From NCBI GenBank assembly GCA_965246795.1, contig CBDFFN010000013.1, positions 310,001 through 374,000 on the forward strand: a DNA stretch of 64,000 bases, read 5' to 3'. Positions within the stretch are counted from its first letter, which is position 1; each line of letters starts with the position of its first letter. The position numbers were made by a program, and so were the translations under genes. Positions 35,014 to 41,969 of this stretch are shown piece by piece. The notes beneath the pieces are model-generated. The model did no database searches, was not told the DNA's origin, and was given only the letters and a program-made list of their open reading frames with translations. The stretch is from JAJXWB01 sp965246795 (GTDB lineage: Bacteria > Pseudomonadota > Alphaproteobacteria > Rhizobiales > Beijerinckiaceae).

Positions 35014-36041
35014 CAGCCTTCTCCGCGGGAGCTAAGCAAGCGCAACAAATCGATCTCGTTCTCCGACGCGCGACGCGCGATCATCGAACGTTCCAGCGGC
35101 CGGTCCTTGCCACTCGCGCGCGCACGCATCGAGAGGCAGATGACGCCCCATCGCAGAGACCCCAGCACGATCCAATAGTGCAACGTTTCGGGATCGATGC
35201 GCGCGCCGCCAGCATTCTCGTAGCCCGCGAGCAGATCGGAAATCTCGCCGAAGCCGCCGACGGGTTTGTCGATCTCGCCGAACCGCCAAGCGCTCGTGCA
35301 GAGCCAGCCGAGATCGCGCAGGGGATCGCCGACATGTGCAAGTTCCCAATCGAGCACGGCGCAGATTCCGTTCGGGTCGACGATGACATTGCCATTGCGA
35401 AAATCGCCATGCACGAGGCTTGGTGTCGAAGGATCGGGCGGCGCGTGATCCCGCAACCAGCGAAACGCGAGTTCAAATACCGGCCGGGCTTGCCCATCGG
35501 TCTTGTAGGTCGCGTAGAGATCGTCGAGTTCGCGCGCGGCAGAACTCGCCGGAAGTTCTGGCAGCGATGCAACCGGGATCGCATGAATGCGTGCAAGCAC
35601 CTCGCCGCACTGCCGCGCAAGCTTCGGACGCACGGATGCGAAGACATCGTCGCGCAGAATCTTGCGCGCGACGGTCTCTCCCCCGATGTGATCCATGACG
35701 AAGCCGGTACCGATCGCATCGACATTTTCGAGCACATGCACCACCGGCGGCGATGGCACGCTCGCTGCGCCGGCGGCCTGCATGAGCGCTGCCTCGGTCT
35801 CGAGCCCGATTTTGCCGACCTGATCGATGCCGGACGGTTGTCGTCGCAGGATCAGGGGGCGATCGACGCCCAGCCCTGTCGCGTGGAACGACCACGTCTC
35901 CTGGCTCGCACCGCCGGACAGACGCGCAATGCGCTCCGCATTCGTCGCGCCGGGTACGACGCGACGAACTAACGCAGAAAGCCCCGCCTCGAATGTCGGC
36001 GAGCTTTCCGATGTCTCAAGCGATGCGCTCGCGGCCGGCAC
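35013..36041 (-). CDS. APH-fold phosphotransferase (LvaA-like acyl-CoA kinase)
   Basis: 342 residues with the aminoglycoside/choline kinase fold. Gly-rich loop RLSGGASQETWSF, hinge region EAALMQAAGAASVPSPPVVH, catalytic loop LVHGDFRNGNVIVD (Asp and Asn), and AVLDWELAHVGDPLRDLGWL (metal-binding Asp). The partners downstream indicate that the substrate is a 4-hydroxyacyl-CoA rather than an antibiotic. It lies 21 bp after the thiolase on the same strand. In the mammalian ACAD10/11 proteins the same two domains are fused. Confidence 0.88.
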   Translation of the reverse strand: MPAASASLETSESSPTFEAGLSALVRRVVPGATNAERIARLSGGASQETWSFHATGLGVDRPLILRRQPSGIDQVGKIGLETEAALMQAAGAASVPSPPVVHVLENVDAIGTGFVMDHIGGETVARKILRDDVFASVRPKLARQCGEVLARIHAIPVASLPELPASSAARELDDLYATYKTDGQARPVFELAFRWLRDHAPPDPSTPSLVHGDFRNGNVIVDPNGICAVLDWELAHVGDPLRDLGWLCTSAWRFGEIDKPVGGFGEISDLLAGYENAGGARIDPETLHYWIVLGSLRWGVICLSMRARASGKDRPLERSMIARRASENEIDLLRLLSSRGEG

Positions 36042-36062
36042 GGTGATGTGCCGCGACGAATG

Positions 36063-37235
36063 TCAGAGCCTCTCGACGATCGTGACATTCGCCATGCCGC
36101 CGCCCTCGCACATGGTCTGCAGGCCGTAACGCTTGCCGCGTGCTTTCAGCGCATGCACGAGCGTCGTCATCAGCTTTGTGCCGGAGCCGCCGAGCGGATG
36201 GCCGAGTGCGATGGCGCCACCATTGACGTTGAGCCTCGAAGGGTCGGCCTTCGTGTCCTTCAGCCACGCGACAGGCACGGACGCAAAGGCTTCGTTGACC
36301 TCGAAAAGGTCGATGTCGTCGATCTTCATGCCGGCCTTTTCCAGCGCGCGATGCGTCGCCGGGATCGGCGCCTCCAGCATGATGACGGGGTCGTGGCCCA
36401 TCAGCGACATGTGGTGAATGCGCGCGATGGGCGTGAGGCCGAGCTTTTTCAGCCCCCGCTCATTGACGACGATGCAGCCCGATGCACCGTCGCAGATCTG
36501 GCTCGACGTCGCAGCGGTCAGCGCGCCGCCTTCGACAAGCAGCTTCACACCCTTGATGCCGTCGAGGCTCGCGTTGAAGCGAATGCCTTCATCGACGTGA
36601 TGCTGTTCTTTTTCGCCGGCTTCTGTCGTCACCTGCAACGGCACGATCTCATCCTTGAATGCACCGGCTTGCGTGGCCGCAATGGCGCGCTGGTGGCTCT
36701 CGAAGGCGTATTCGTCGAGCTGATCTTTTGTCAGTCCGTATTTCTTCGCCACCATTTCTGCGCCGGTGAACTGGCTGAATTGGATGTTCGGGTATTTCTG
36801 CTGAATGTCCGGGCTCATGTATGAGCCGAACCCGTGCTTCGCCGGCAGCGATCCAGGCAGGCCCATCGGCACGCGGGACATGCTCTCGACGCCCGATGCG
36901 ATGACGACGTCGTGCCAGCCCGACATCACGGCCTGCGCAGCGAAATGCAACGCCTGCTGCGACGAGCCGCACTGCCGATCAACAGACGTTCCCGGGACGC
37001 TCTCCGGCAATCTCGATGCGAGCACGGCGTTGCGCGCGACATTCGAGGACTGCTCGCCGGCCTGGCCGACACAACCCATGATGACGTCTTCGATGAGGGC
37101 GGGGTCGATCTGCGCGCGGTCGACGAGCGCGTCGAGCACCTGTGCGGCGAGATCGACCGGGTGCCAGCCCATCAGACGGCCGCCCTTCTTGCCGCCCGCC
37201 GTTCGCGCCGCCGCGACGATATAAGCCTCCGCCAT
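36063..37235 (-). CDS. Thiolase (acetyl-CoA C-acyltransferase)
   Basis: 390 residues from the ATG at 37235, preceded by GGGAGGAAGG. Catalytic residues are complete: nucleophile Cys in VDRQCGSSQQALHFAAQAV, EVNEAFASVPVAW, NVNGGAIALGHPLGGSGTKL (His) and the second Cys in MCEGGGMANV. It cleaves 3-ketoacyl-CoA. First gene of the minus-strand operon of at least seven genes. The divergent gene on the other strand is an enoyl-CoA hydratase, and a palindrome that may bind their regulator lies between them. Confidence 0.95.
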   Translation of the reverse strand: MAEAYIVAAARTAGGKKGGRLMGWHPVDLAAQVLDALVDRAQIDPALIEDVIMGCVGQAGEQSSNVARNAVLASRLPESVPGTSVDRQCGSSQQALHFAAQAVMSGWHDVVIASGVESMSRVPMGLPGSLPAKHGFGSYMSPDIQQKYPNIQFSQFTGAEMVAKKYGLTKDQLDEYAFESHQRAIAATQAGAFKDEIVPLQVTTEAGEKEQHHVDEGIRFNASLDGIKGVKLLVEGGALTAATSSQICDGASGCIVVNERGLKKLGLTPIARIHHMSLMGHDPVIMLEAPIPATHRALEKAGMKIDDIDLFEVNEAFASVPVAWLKDTKADPSRLNVNGGAIALGHPLGGSGTKLMTTLVHALKARGKRYGLQTMCEGGGMANVTIVERL

Positions 37236-37285
37236 AACCTTCCTCCCGCATGCCGAATTCGCGCGCAATGAACCCTCGCGCTTCG

Positions 37286-37301
37286 GTTTAGTCAATCGAC
37301 T
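37286..37301. promoter_or_regulatory. Palindromic operator between divergent acyl-CoA operons
   Basis: TTAGTC-AATC-GACTAA, a perfect 6-bp inverted repeat with 4-nt spacer, lies 51 bp from the thiolase start and 64 bp from the hydratase start. On the minus strand it includes TTGACT, which with TTCATT 17 nt further on could be the thiolase promoter. A TetR- or GntR-type repressor of fatty-acid genes would fit, but no such gene is in the window. Confidence 0.55.
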
Positions 37302-37364
37302 AATTAACGGTTGCGGCGCGGAGGGTCGTCGGCTACCGATGTCGCAAAAATAAGGGAGGCTATC

Positions 37365-38159
37365 GTGGCGCAGGCGAAGGCGGACTACGAGCATATCAAG
37401 GTCGAGCGCGACGGCCCGTTGACGATCGTCACGATCAATCGGCCGAACGTCTACAACGCACTACACCGTGCCGGGCATTTCGAGATGCACCGCGCCTTCG
37501 ACGAGTTCGCAGCCGATCCCGATCAGTGGATCGCCATAGTCACCGGTGCCGGCGACAAGGCTTTTTCTGCCGGCAACGATCTGAAGCATCAGGCGGCGGG
37601 CGGCGACCGCGGCTGGGCCGCGACCGGTTTTGCCGGTCTCTCGCATCGGTTCGACATGCCGAAGCCGGTCATCGCCGCCGTCAACGGTTTCGCGATGGGC
37701 GGCGGTTTCGAAATCGCGCTCGCCTGCGATCTCATCATTGCAGCCGAAAATGCGACGTTTGCGCTACCGGAGCCCAGCGTCGGGCTCGCGGCCGTGGCAG
37801 GCGGCCTTCTGCGATTGCCGCGCGAAATCGGCATGAAGCGCGCGATGGGTATGATCCTCACCGGCCGGCGCGTCAGCGCGAAAGAGGGCTACGACCTCGG
37901 CTTCGTCAACGAGGTCGTGCCAGAGGGTCAGGCGCTCGATGGCGCCAAGCGTTGGGCTCAGCAGGTTCTCGCCATGAGCCCGATGTCGATCCGTGCTTCG
38001 AAACAGGTCGCGATGCGCGGTTTCGAGATGCCGATCAATCATGCGATCAACGAGCAGATGCTGTTTCCTGCCGTTAAGGCGATGACAGGGTCGGACGATT
38101 TCGTCGAAGGGCCAAAAGCCTTTGCCGAGAAGCGCAAGCCGAAATGGACAGGGCGCTGA
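37365..38159 (+). CDS. Enoyl-CoA hydratase
   Basis: 264 residues from a GTG at 37365, chosen because AGGGAGG lies 6 nt upstream. Unlike the two PaaG-like proteins of the neighbouring operon, it retains both catalytic Glu residues (GGGFEIALACDLIIAAEN and FALPEPSVGLAAVAGG). Oxyanion-hole motif FSAGNDLKHQAA is present. It hydrates trans-2-enoyl-CoA to 3-hydroxyacyl-CoA. First gene of a plus-strand set with a CaiB/BaiF protein and an SDR, with an L,D-transpeptidase gene in between. Confidence 0.93.
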   Translation: MAQAKADYEHIKVERDGPLTIVTINRPNVYNALHRAGHFEMHRAFDEFAADPDQWIAIVTGAGDKAFSAGNDLKHQAAGGDRGWAATGFAGLSHRFDMPKPVIAAVNGFAMGGGFEIALACDLIIAAENATFALPEPSVGLAAVAGGLLRLPREIGMKRAMGMILTGRRVSAKEGYDLGFVNEVVPEGQALDGAKRWAQQVLAMSPMSIRASKQVAMRGFEMPINHAINEQMLFPAVKAMTGSDDFVEGPKAFAEKRKPKWTGR

Positions 38160-38229
38160 AGCGATCCGCCATGCTGTGGCCGTTTTCGCTGCCCTCCATC
38201 GGCGCTTTCCCGCGTCCCCGGAGGCGACG

Positions 38230-39003
38230 ATGCACCGCGTAAAACACCTTTTCGTCGCAAGCTTCGCAGGCTTGCTTCTCGCGCCTGTTGCTGCGCAGGC
38301 GCAATACGCGCCCTACGGTTACGGCTATGGCTACGGCGCGCCGTATGGAGGCTATGCACCGGGCACGTTGCCCTACCGCGATCGTGCGCCGGCCTACGAT
38401 CCCGACGACGATCTCAATTATCAACCCCGCGAGCGCGCGAGGCCGCAGTCGTACAACGCTCCTGGACAACGCCGCGCGGTCACACCGCTGCCCGAGGATG
38501 CCGATCCGAATTATTCGACGCCCGGCAGCTCCGATGCCGACATCGACATGGCCGAGACAACAAAAGCGACCGTGATCGATCCGACCGGTCAGACGCCAGG
38601 TACGCTGACGGTCAATACCGCGCGCCGCAAACTCTACCTGTCGCTGGATGGCGGACGTGCGCTCGAATACGGCATCGGCGTCGGTCGGCAGGGCTTCTCG
38701 TGGAAAGGCCAGGCGCTTGTCGGGCGCAAGGCCTATTGGCCCGGCTGGACACCGCCGAAGGAAATGATCGCGCGCCGCCCCGATTTGCCCTCGCATATGG
38801 AAGGCGGGCTCGAAAACCCACTCGGCGCGCGTGCGCTGTACCTCTTTCAGGCCAACAAGGACACGTTGTTCCGCATCCACGGCACAAACGAGCCTGACAC
38901 GATCGGCAAAGCTGTGTCGTCGGGCTGCATCCGCATGCTGAATGCGGATGTCATCGATCTGTACGGACGCGTATCCAAAGGCGCGCGGGTCGTGGTGCTT
39001 TAA
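38230..39003 (+). CDS. L,D-transpeptidase (YkuD family), secreted
   Basis: 257 residues from the ATG at 38230. Signal peptide (HLFVASFAGLLLAPVAAQA), then a low-complexity Tyr/Gly/Pro tract (YAPYGYGYGYGAPYGGYAPG) and an acidic linker. The YkuD domain begins near residue 120. Catalytic signature: FRIHGTNEPDTIGKAVSSGC and IRM, with the nucleophile Cys in SSGCIRM and the His in IHGTNEP. It cross-links peptidoglycan (3-3) or anchors proteins in the periplasm. Its position inside acyl-CoA genes looks accidental. Confidence 0.95.
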   Translation: MHRVKHLFVASFAGLLLAPVAAQAQYAPYGYGYGYGAPYGGYAPGTLPYRDRAPAYDPDDDLNYQPRERARPQSYNAPGQRRAVTPLPEDADPNYSTPGSSDADIDMAETTKATVIDPTGQTPGTLTVNTARRKLYLSLDGGRALEYGIGVGRQGFSWKGQALVGRKAYWPGWTPPKEMIARRPDLPSHMEGGLENPLGARALYLFQANKDTLFRIHGTNEPDTIGKAVSSGCIRMLNADVIDLYGRVSKGARVVVL

Positions 39004-39029
39004 AGAAAACGGTGGGAGCAAGAGAAAGC

Positions 39030-40121
39030 GTGACGGAAAAATCAGGTCCGCTGAAAGGCGTCAAAATCGTCGAGTTTGCAGGCATCGGTCCCGGGCCGTT
39101 TGCCTGCATGCTGATGGCCGACATGGGCGCCGACATCGTTACCGTCGCGCGAAAAGGTCAGGTGAAGGCCGACGCTGGCAATTTCACGCAGCGCGGACGT
39201 CGACTGATCGAGGTTGATCTGAAAGATAGAGATGGCGTCGACACCGCGCTGGCGCTAATCGCGAAAGCCGACATTTTAGTTGAAGGTTTTCGGCCAGGCG
39301 TTATGGAGCGGCTCGGCCTCGGGCCAGACGTCGCGCTCGCGAAAAACCCGAAGCTCGTCTACGGCCGCATGACGGGTTGGGGCCAGGAAGGTCCGCTCGC
39401 GCAGGCCGCCGGCCACGACATCAATTACATTGCGATCACCGGCGCGCTCGACTCGTTTCGTGCAAGCAACGGTGAGTTGGTGTCGCCCCTCAATCTCGTC
39501 GGCGATTACGGTGGCGGCGCGATGTATCTTGTCGTCGGTGTGCTCGCGGGCCTGATCGAAACGAAGACGTCGGGCAAGGGCCAGGTCGTCGATGCAGCGA
39601 TGTGCGATGGCGCATCGAGCCTCATCACGATGTTCCATGCGCTGTCGGCGATGGGCGCGTGGACGGACAAGCCTCGCACAAACCTGCTTGACGGCGGAGC
39701 GCATTTCTATCGCGTCTACGAGACGAAGGACGGCAAGCATTTCTCGATCGGCGCCATCGAGCCGCAATTCTACAAGGAATTGCTCGAACGGGCCGACATC
39801 ACCGACGATGCTTTTGGAAAACAGAACGACCGCGACGGCTGGGCGAATCTTTCCGATAAACTCATCGCGATCTTTAAAACAAAAACGCGAGATGAATGGT
39901 CGAAACTGTTGGAAGGCACTGACGCTTGCGCGATGGCCGTGCAGACGCTGCACGAAGCGCCGAACCACCCGCATCTGAAAGCGCGCGAGACATTCGTGGT
40001 GCGTGACGGCAAGTTGCAGCCGGCGCCTGCGCCGCGTTTCTCGCGAACCAAGTCTGCGATCGGCGCATCGCCGAAGACCGGGCCAGTCGACGCGAAGGAC
40101 GCGCTGGCGGCGTGGGGCTGA
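39030..40121 (+). CDS. CaiB/BaiF acyl-CoA racemase/transferase (AMACR-like)
   Basis: 363 residues from a GTG at 39030; an in-frame GTG at 39012 is an alternative. It has the interlocked-dimer CoA-transferase III fold: GVKIVEFAGIGPGPFACMLM, VYGRMTGWGQEGPLAQAAGH and SPLNLVGDYGGGAMYLV. The His of AGHDINY and Asp of VGDYGG are the general acid/base pair of alpha-methylacyl-CoA racemases, which suggests epimerisation of 2-methylacyl-CoA rather than CoA transfer. This fits the breakdown of branched or sterol-type acids next to an HSD10-like dehydrogenase. A GGACCGC-GA-GCGGTCC hairpin follows (40126-40141). Confidence 0.92.
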   Translation: MTEKSGPLKGVKIVEFAGIGPGPFACMLMADMGADIVTVARKGQVKADAGNFTQRGRRLIEVDLKDRDGVDTALALIAKADILVEGFRPGVMERLGLGPDVALAKNPKLVYGRMTGWGQEGPLAQAAGHDINYIAITGALDSFRASNGELVSPLNLVGDYGGGAMYLVVGVLAGLIETKTSGKGQVVDAAMCDGASSLITMFHALSAMGAWTDKPRTNLLDGGAHFYRVYETKDGKHFSIGAIEPQFYKELLERADITDDAFGKQNDRDGWANLSDKLIAIFKTKTRDEWSKLLEGTDACAMAVQTLHEAPNHPHLKARETFVVRDGKLQPAPAPRFSRTKSAIGASPKTGPVDAKDALAAWG

Positions 40122-40171
40122 TTTTGGACCGCGAGCGGTCCATCGCATGATTTCAAATCGAGGATGAACAG

Positions 40172-40927
40172 ATGAATCTCAAAGGCGTATCGGCACTCGT
40201 CACGGGTGGCGGCTCGGGGCTTGGCGCGGCGACGGCAAAACTGCTTGCCGAGCGCGGCGCAAAAGTCACCGTGTTCGACATGAACAAAGCCGGCGCGGAC
40301 GCAGTCGCCAAGGAGATCGGTGGAACCGCGCATGCCGGCGATGTGGCGAACGAAGCCGATGCGAAGGGTGCCGTCGCCGCGGCCGTTGCGAACGGGCCGC
40401 TGCGCGTTCTCATCAATTGCGCCGGCATCGGCAATGCGATCACGACCGTCAACAAGAACGGCCCGTTCCCGCTCGATGCCTTTACAAAGATCATCAACGT
40501 GAACCTCATCGGCACGTTCAACGTGCTGCGTCTCGCGGCGGAAGCGATGAGCAAATCCGATCCGGTGAGCGAAGAGCGCGGCGTCATCGTCAACACCGCG
40601 AGCGTCGCGGCTTATGATGGGCAGGTCGGCCAGGCCGCCTATTCCGCGTCGAAGGGCGGCATCGTCGGCATGACCTTGCCGATCGCGCGCGACCTCGCGC
40701 GTTTTGGTATCCGCGTGAATACGATCGCGCCGGGACTGTTCCTCACGCCGTTGATGAAGGGCCTTCCGGAAGAAGCGCAGCGCTCGCTCGGCGCGCAGGT
40801 GCCGTTCCCACCGCGTCTCGGCGACCCCTCGGAATATGCGATGCTGGCCGTGCACATCTGCGAGAACCCGATGATGAATGGCGAGACGATCCGCCTCGAC
40901 GGCGCGATCCGCATGGCGCCACGGTAG
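40172..40927 (+). CDS. SDR 3-hydroxyacyl-CoA dehydrogenase (HSD10-like)
   Basis: 251 residues. NAD motif LVTGGGSGLGAATAKLLAER, INCAGIG, and active site VIVNTASVAAYDGQVGQAAY SASKGG (Ser, Tyr, Lys). The insertion VNKNGPFPLDAFTKIINVNL, the APGLFLTPLMKGLPEEAQRSL segment around it and VPFPPRLGDPSEYAML are those of type II 3-hydroxyacyl-CoA dehydrogenase (HSD17B10). It should oxidise 3-hydroxy- or 2-methyl-3-hydroxyacyl-CoA with NAD. GAGGA precedes the ATG. Confidence 0.92.
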   Translation: MNLKGVSALVTGGGSGLGAATAKLLAERGAKVTVFDMNKAGADAVAKEIGGTAHAGDVANEADAKGAVAAAVANGPLRVLINCAGIGNAITTVNKNGPFPLDAFTKIINVNLIGTFNVLRLAAEAMSKSDPVSEERGVIVNTASVAAYDGQVGQAAYSASKGGIVGMTLPIARDLARFGIRVNTIAPGLFLTPLMKGLPEEAQRSLGAQVPFPPRLGDPSEYAMLAVHICENPMMNGETIRLDGAIRMAPR

Positions 40928-40934
40928 ATCCCGT

Positions 40935-41174
40935 TTGCGCGCTATTCCGTAAAGCGAGCTTCGCAAGGCGTTCGCAGTGACACTCGACCGGGTCGTTGAG
41001 GAACACGACCCGGTCCTGATCACGCGCGATCGCGGAAAGCCCCCGGTCGTTCTCATTTCGCTTGAGGACTTCGCGTCCTATGAGAAAACTGCTCATCTCA
41101 TGCGCAATCCGCGCAATGCTAAACGACTGCTCGAAGCGATCGGCGAGTTCCAGGGCGCGATCCGCAAAGTCTGA
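40935..41174 (+). pseudogene. YefM-type antitoxin remnant with in-frame TAA, no toxin
   Basis: From a TTG at 40935 the frame reads MRAIP, then TAA (40950-40952), then SELRKAFAVTLDRVVEEHDP and VLITRDRGKPPVVLISLEDF, ending RLLEAIGEFQGAIRKV. YefM proteins commonly have a Tyr at the TAA position (xYSELRxNLAxxxDRV), so one base change (TAT to TAA) explains the break. Translation might restart at the GTG at 40977, giving 65 residues without the first helix. No YoeB/RelE toxin follows: folA lies directly behind on the other strand. The locus is therefore a decayed half of a toxin-antitoxin pair. Confidence 0.75.
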
Positions 41175-41186
41175 TCAGACCCGTCC

Positions 41187-41714
41187 CTACTGAACCTTGC
41201 GCAACACCCGCACCGCGCACGCCGCTTCGTCCTTCTCATTTGCCGGAAACTCATCCCGCGAAATCTCCGACCAATCGCGCGTGTCGAGGATCGGAAACAG
41301 CACATTGCCCTTCGGCGCGAGATCGACTTCCGTCAGATGCATCTCGGTCGCAAAGGGTAGCAAAGCGGCAAAGATGTCGGCGCCACCGACAACCATCGCT
41401 TCGTCGACGCCCATCGCCTTCGCGCGCTGGTCCATGCATCGCAGCGCACCGGCAAGACTGTGCACGCGATGCACGCCATCGGGCGGCACGAACGCATCGT
41501 CGCGCGTCATCACGATGGTTTCCCGGCCCGGCAGTGCACGGCCGATCGATGCCCAGGTTTTGCGTCCCATCAACATAGGGCGGCCCATGGTGCGGTCGCG
41601 GAAACGCCGGAGGTCGCCAGGTAGCCGCCACGGCAGACCGCCCGCCTCGCCGATAACACGGTTGCGGGCGACGGCGGCGACGAAGACGATATTGAGGGCT
41701 GGCGTGTCGCTCAC
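41187..41714 (-). CDS. folA: Dihydrofolate reductase
   Basis: 175 residues from a GTG at 41714. VFVAAVARNRVIGEAGGLPW, RLPGDLRRFRDRTMGRPMLM, GRKTWASIGRALPGRETIVM and VVGGADIFAALLPFATEMHL cover the folate site (catalytic acid in the LPGDLRRF helix region), the NADPH-binding loops and the GG dinucleotide motif. It regenerates tetrahydrofolate. thyA, a common neighbour, is absent from the window. The gene is convergent with the antitoxin remnant and divergent from a small transcription unit. Confidence 0.94.
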   Translation of the reverse strand: MSDTPALNIVFVAAVARNRVIGEAGGLPWRLPGDLRRFRDRTMGRPMLMGRKTWASIGRALPGRETIVMTRDDAFVPPDGVHRVHSLAGALRCMDQRAKAMGVDEAMVVGGADIFAALLPFATEMHLTEVDLAPKGNVLFPILDTRDWSEISRDEFPANEKDEAACAVRVLRKVQ

Positions 41715-41754
41715 GGAAGCGCGCCTCGAATCAGTGGGTTGAGCGGATAGCCTC

Positions 41755-41783
41755 TTGCGGCCGCCGCGAATCCTCCCATAATG
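41755..41783 (+). promoter_or_regulatory. Putative sigma-70-like promoter of the 23-residue peptide unit
   Basis: TTGCGG (41755-41760) and ATAATG (41778-41783; or CATAAT one base earlier) are 16-17 nt apart. A start of transcription near 41790 would give a leader of about 30 nt before the peptide start codon. Pattern only. Confidence 0.5.
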
Positions 41784-41818
41784 GGGTCGTCGTCCACTTA
41801 TCGAAAGGAGGTGATCCA

Positions 41819-41890
41819 GTGTCTCATTGTCATCAGCCGAATACAGCGCTGGAGAACTGGTTGTCTCTCGGGAAGTCTCTGGCCTCCTGA
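41819..41890 (+). CDS. Possible 23-residue peptide with near-perfect Shine-Dalgarno
   Basis: The GTG at 41819 is preceded by AAAGGAGGTGATCC (41804-41817), which is complementary to the whole 3' end of 16S rRNA; GGAGG is 7 nt from the start. The frame reads MSHCHQPNTALENWLSLGKS LAS and then TGA. Promoter-like elements lie upstream and a strong terminator 42 nt after the stop, so the small gene has its own unit of about 170 nt. No homologue is recognised. It might be a small protein, a leader peptide, or a regulatory RNA with an SD decoy. Confidence 0.5.
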   Translation: MSHCHQPNTALENWLSLGKSLAS

Positions 41891-41931
41891 TCGAGCCTTC
41901 CGGCGCCGTTTTACCGGCAAAGACAATGTTG

Positions 41932-41963
41932 GGGCCGCGTCGTGAGACGCGGCCCTTTCATTT
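41932..41963 (+). terminator. Rho-independent terminator of the small peptide unit
   Basis: Perfect 10-bp stem GGGCCGCGTC (41932-41941) with GACGCGGCCC (41946-41955), a GTGA tetraloop (GNRA class), followed by TTTCATTT. It lies 6 bp before the end of the convergent oxalate transporter gene and could also act on that transcript. Confidence 0.85.
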
Positions 41964-41969
41964 GGCAAG

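Noticed and set aside
35013..36041. Aminoglycoside resistance kinase
   Set aside because: The fold is shared, but the gene is locked in an overlap with acyl-CoA genes as in lvaABC; nothing points to antibiotics.
39770..41056. A 428-codon minus-strand frame across the CaiB/BaiF and HSD10-like genes
   Set aside because: Antisense to two genes with complete active sites; no motif in the product.
41804..41817. AAAGGAGGTGATCC as a fragment of 16S rRNA in antisense
   Set aside because: Only these 14 bases match; flanks do not continue as 16S sequence, and a start codon follows at exact spacing, so it is read as a Shine-Dalgarno site.
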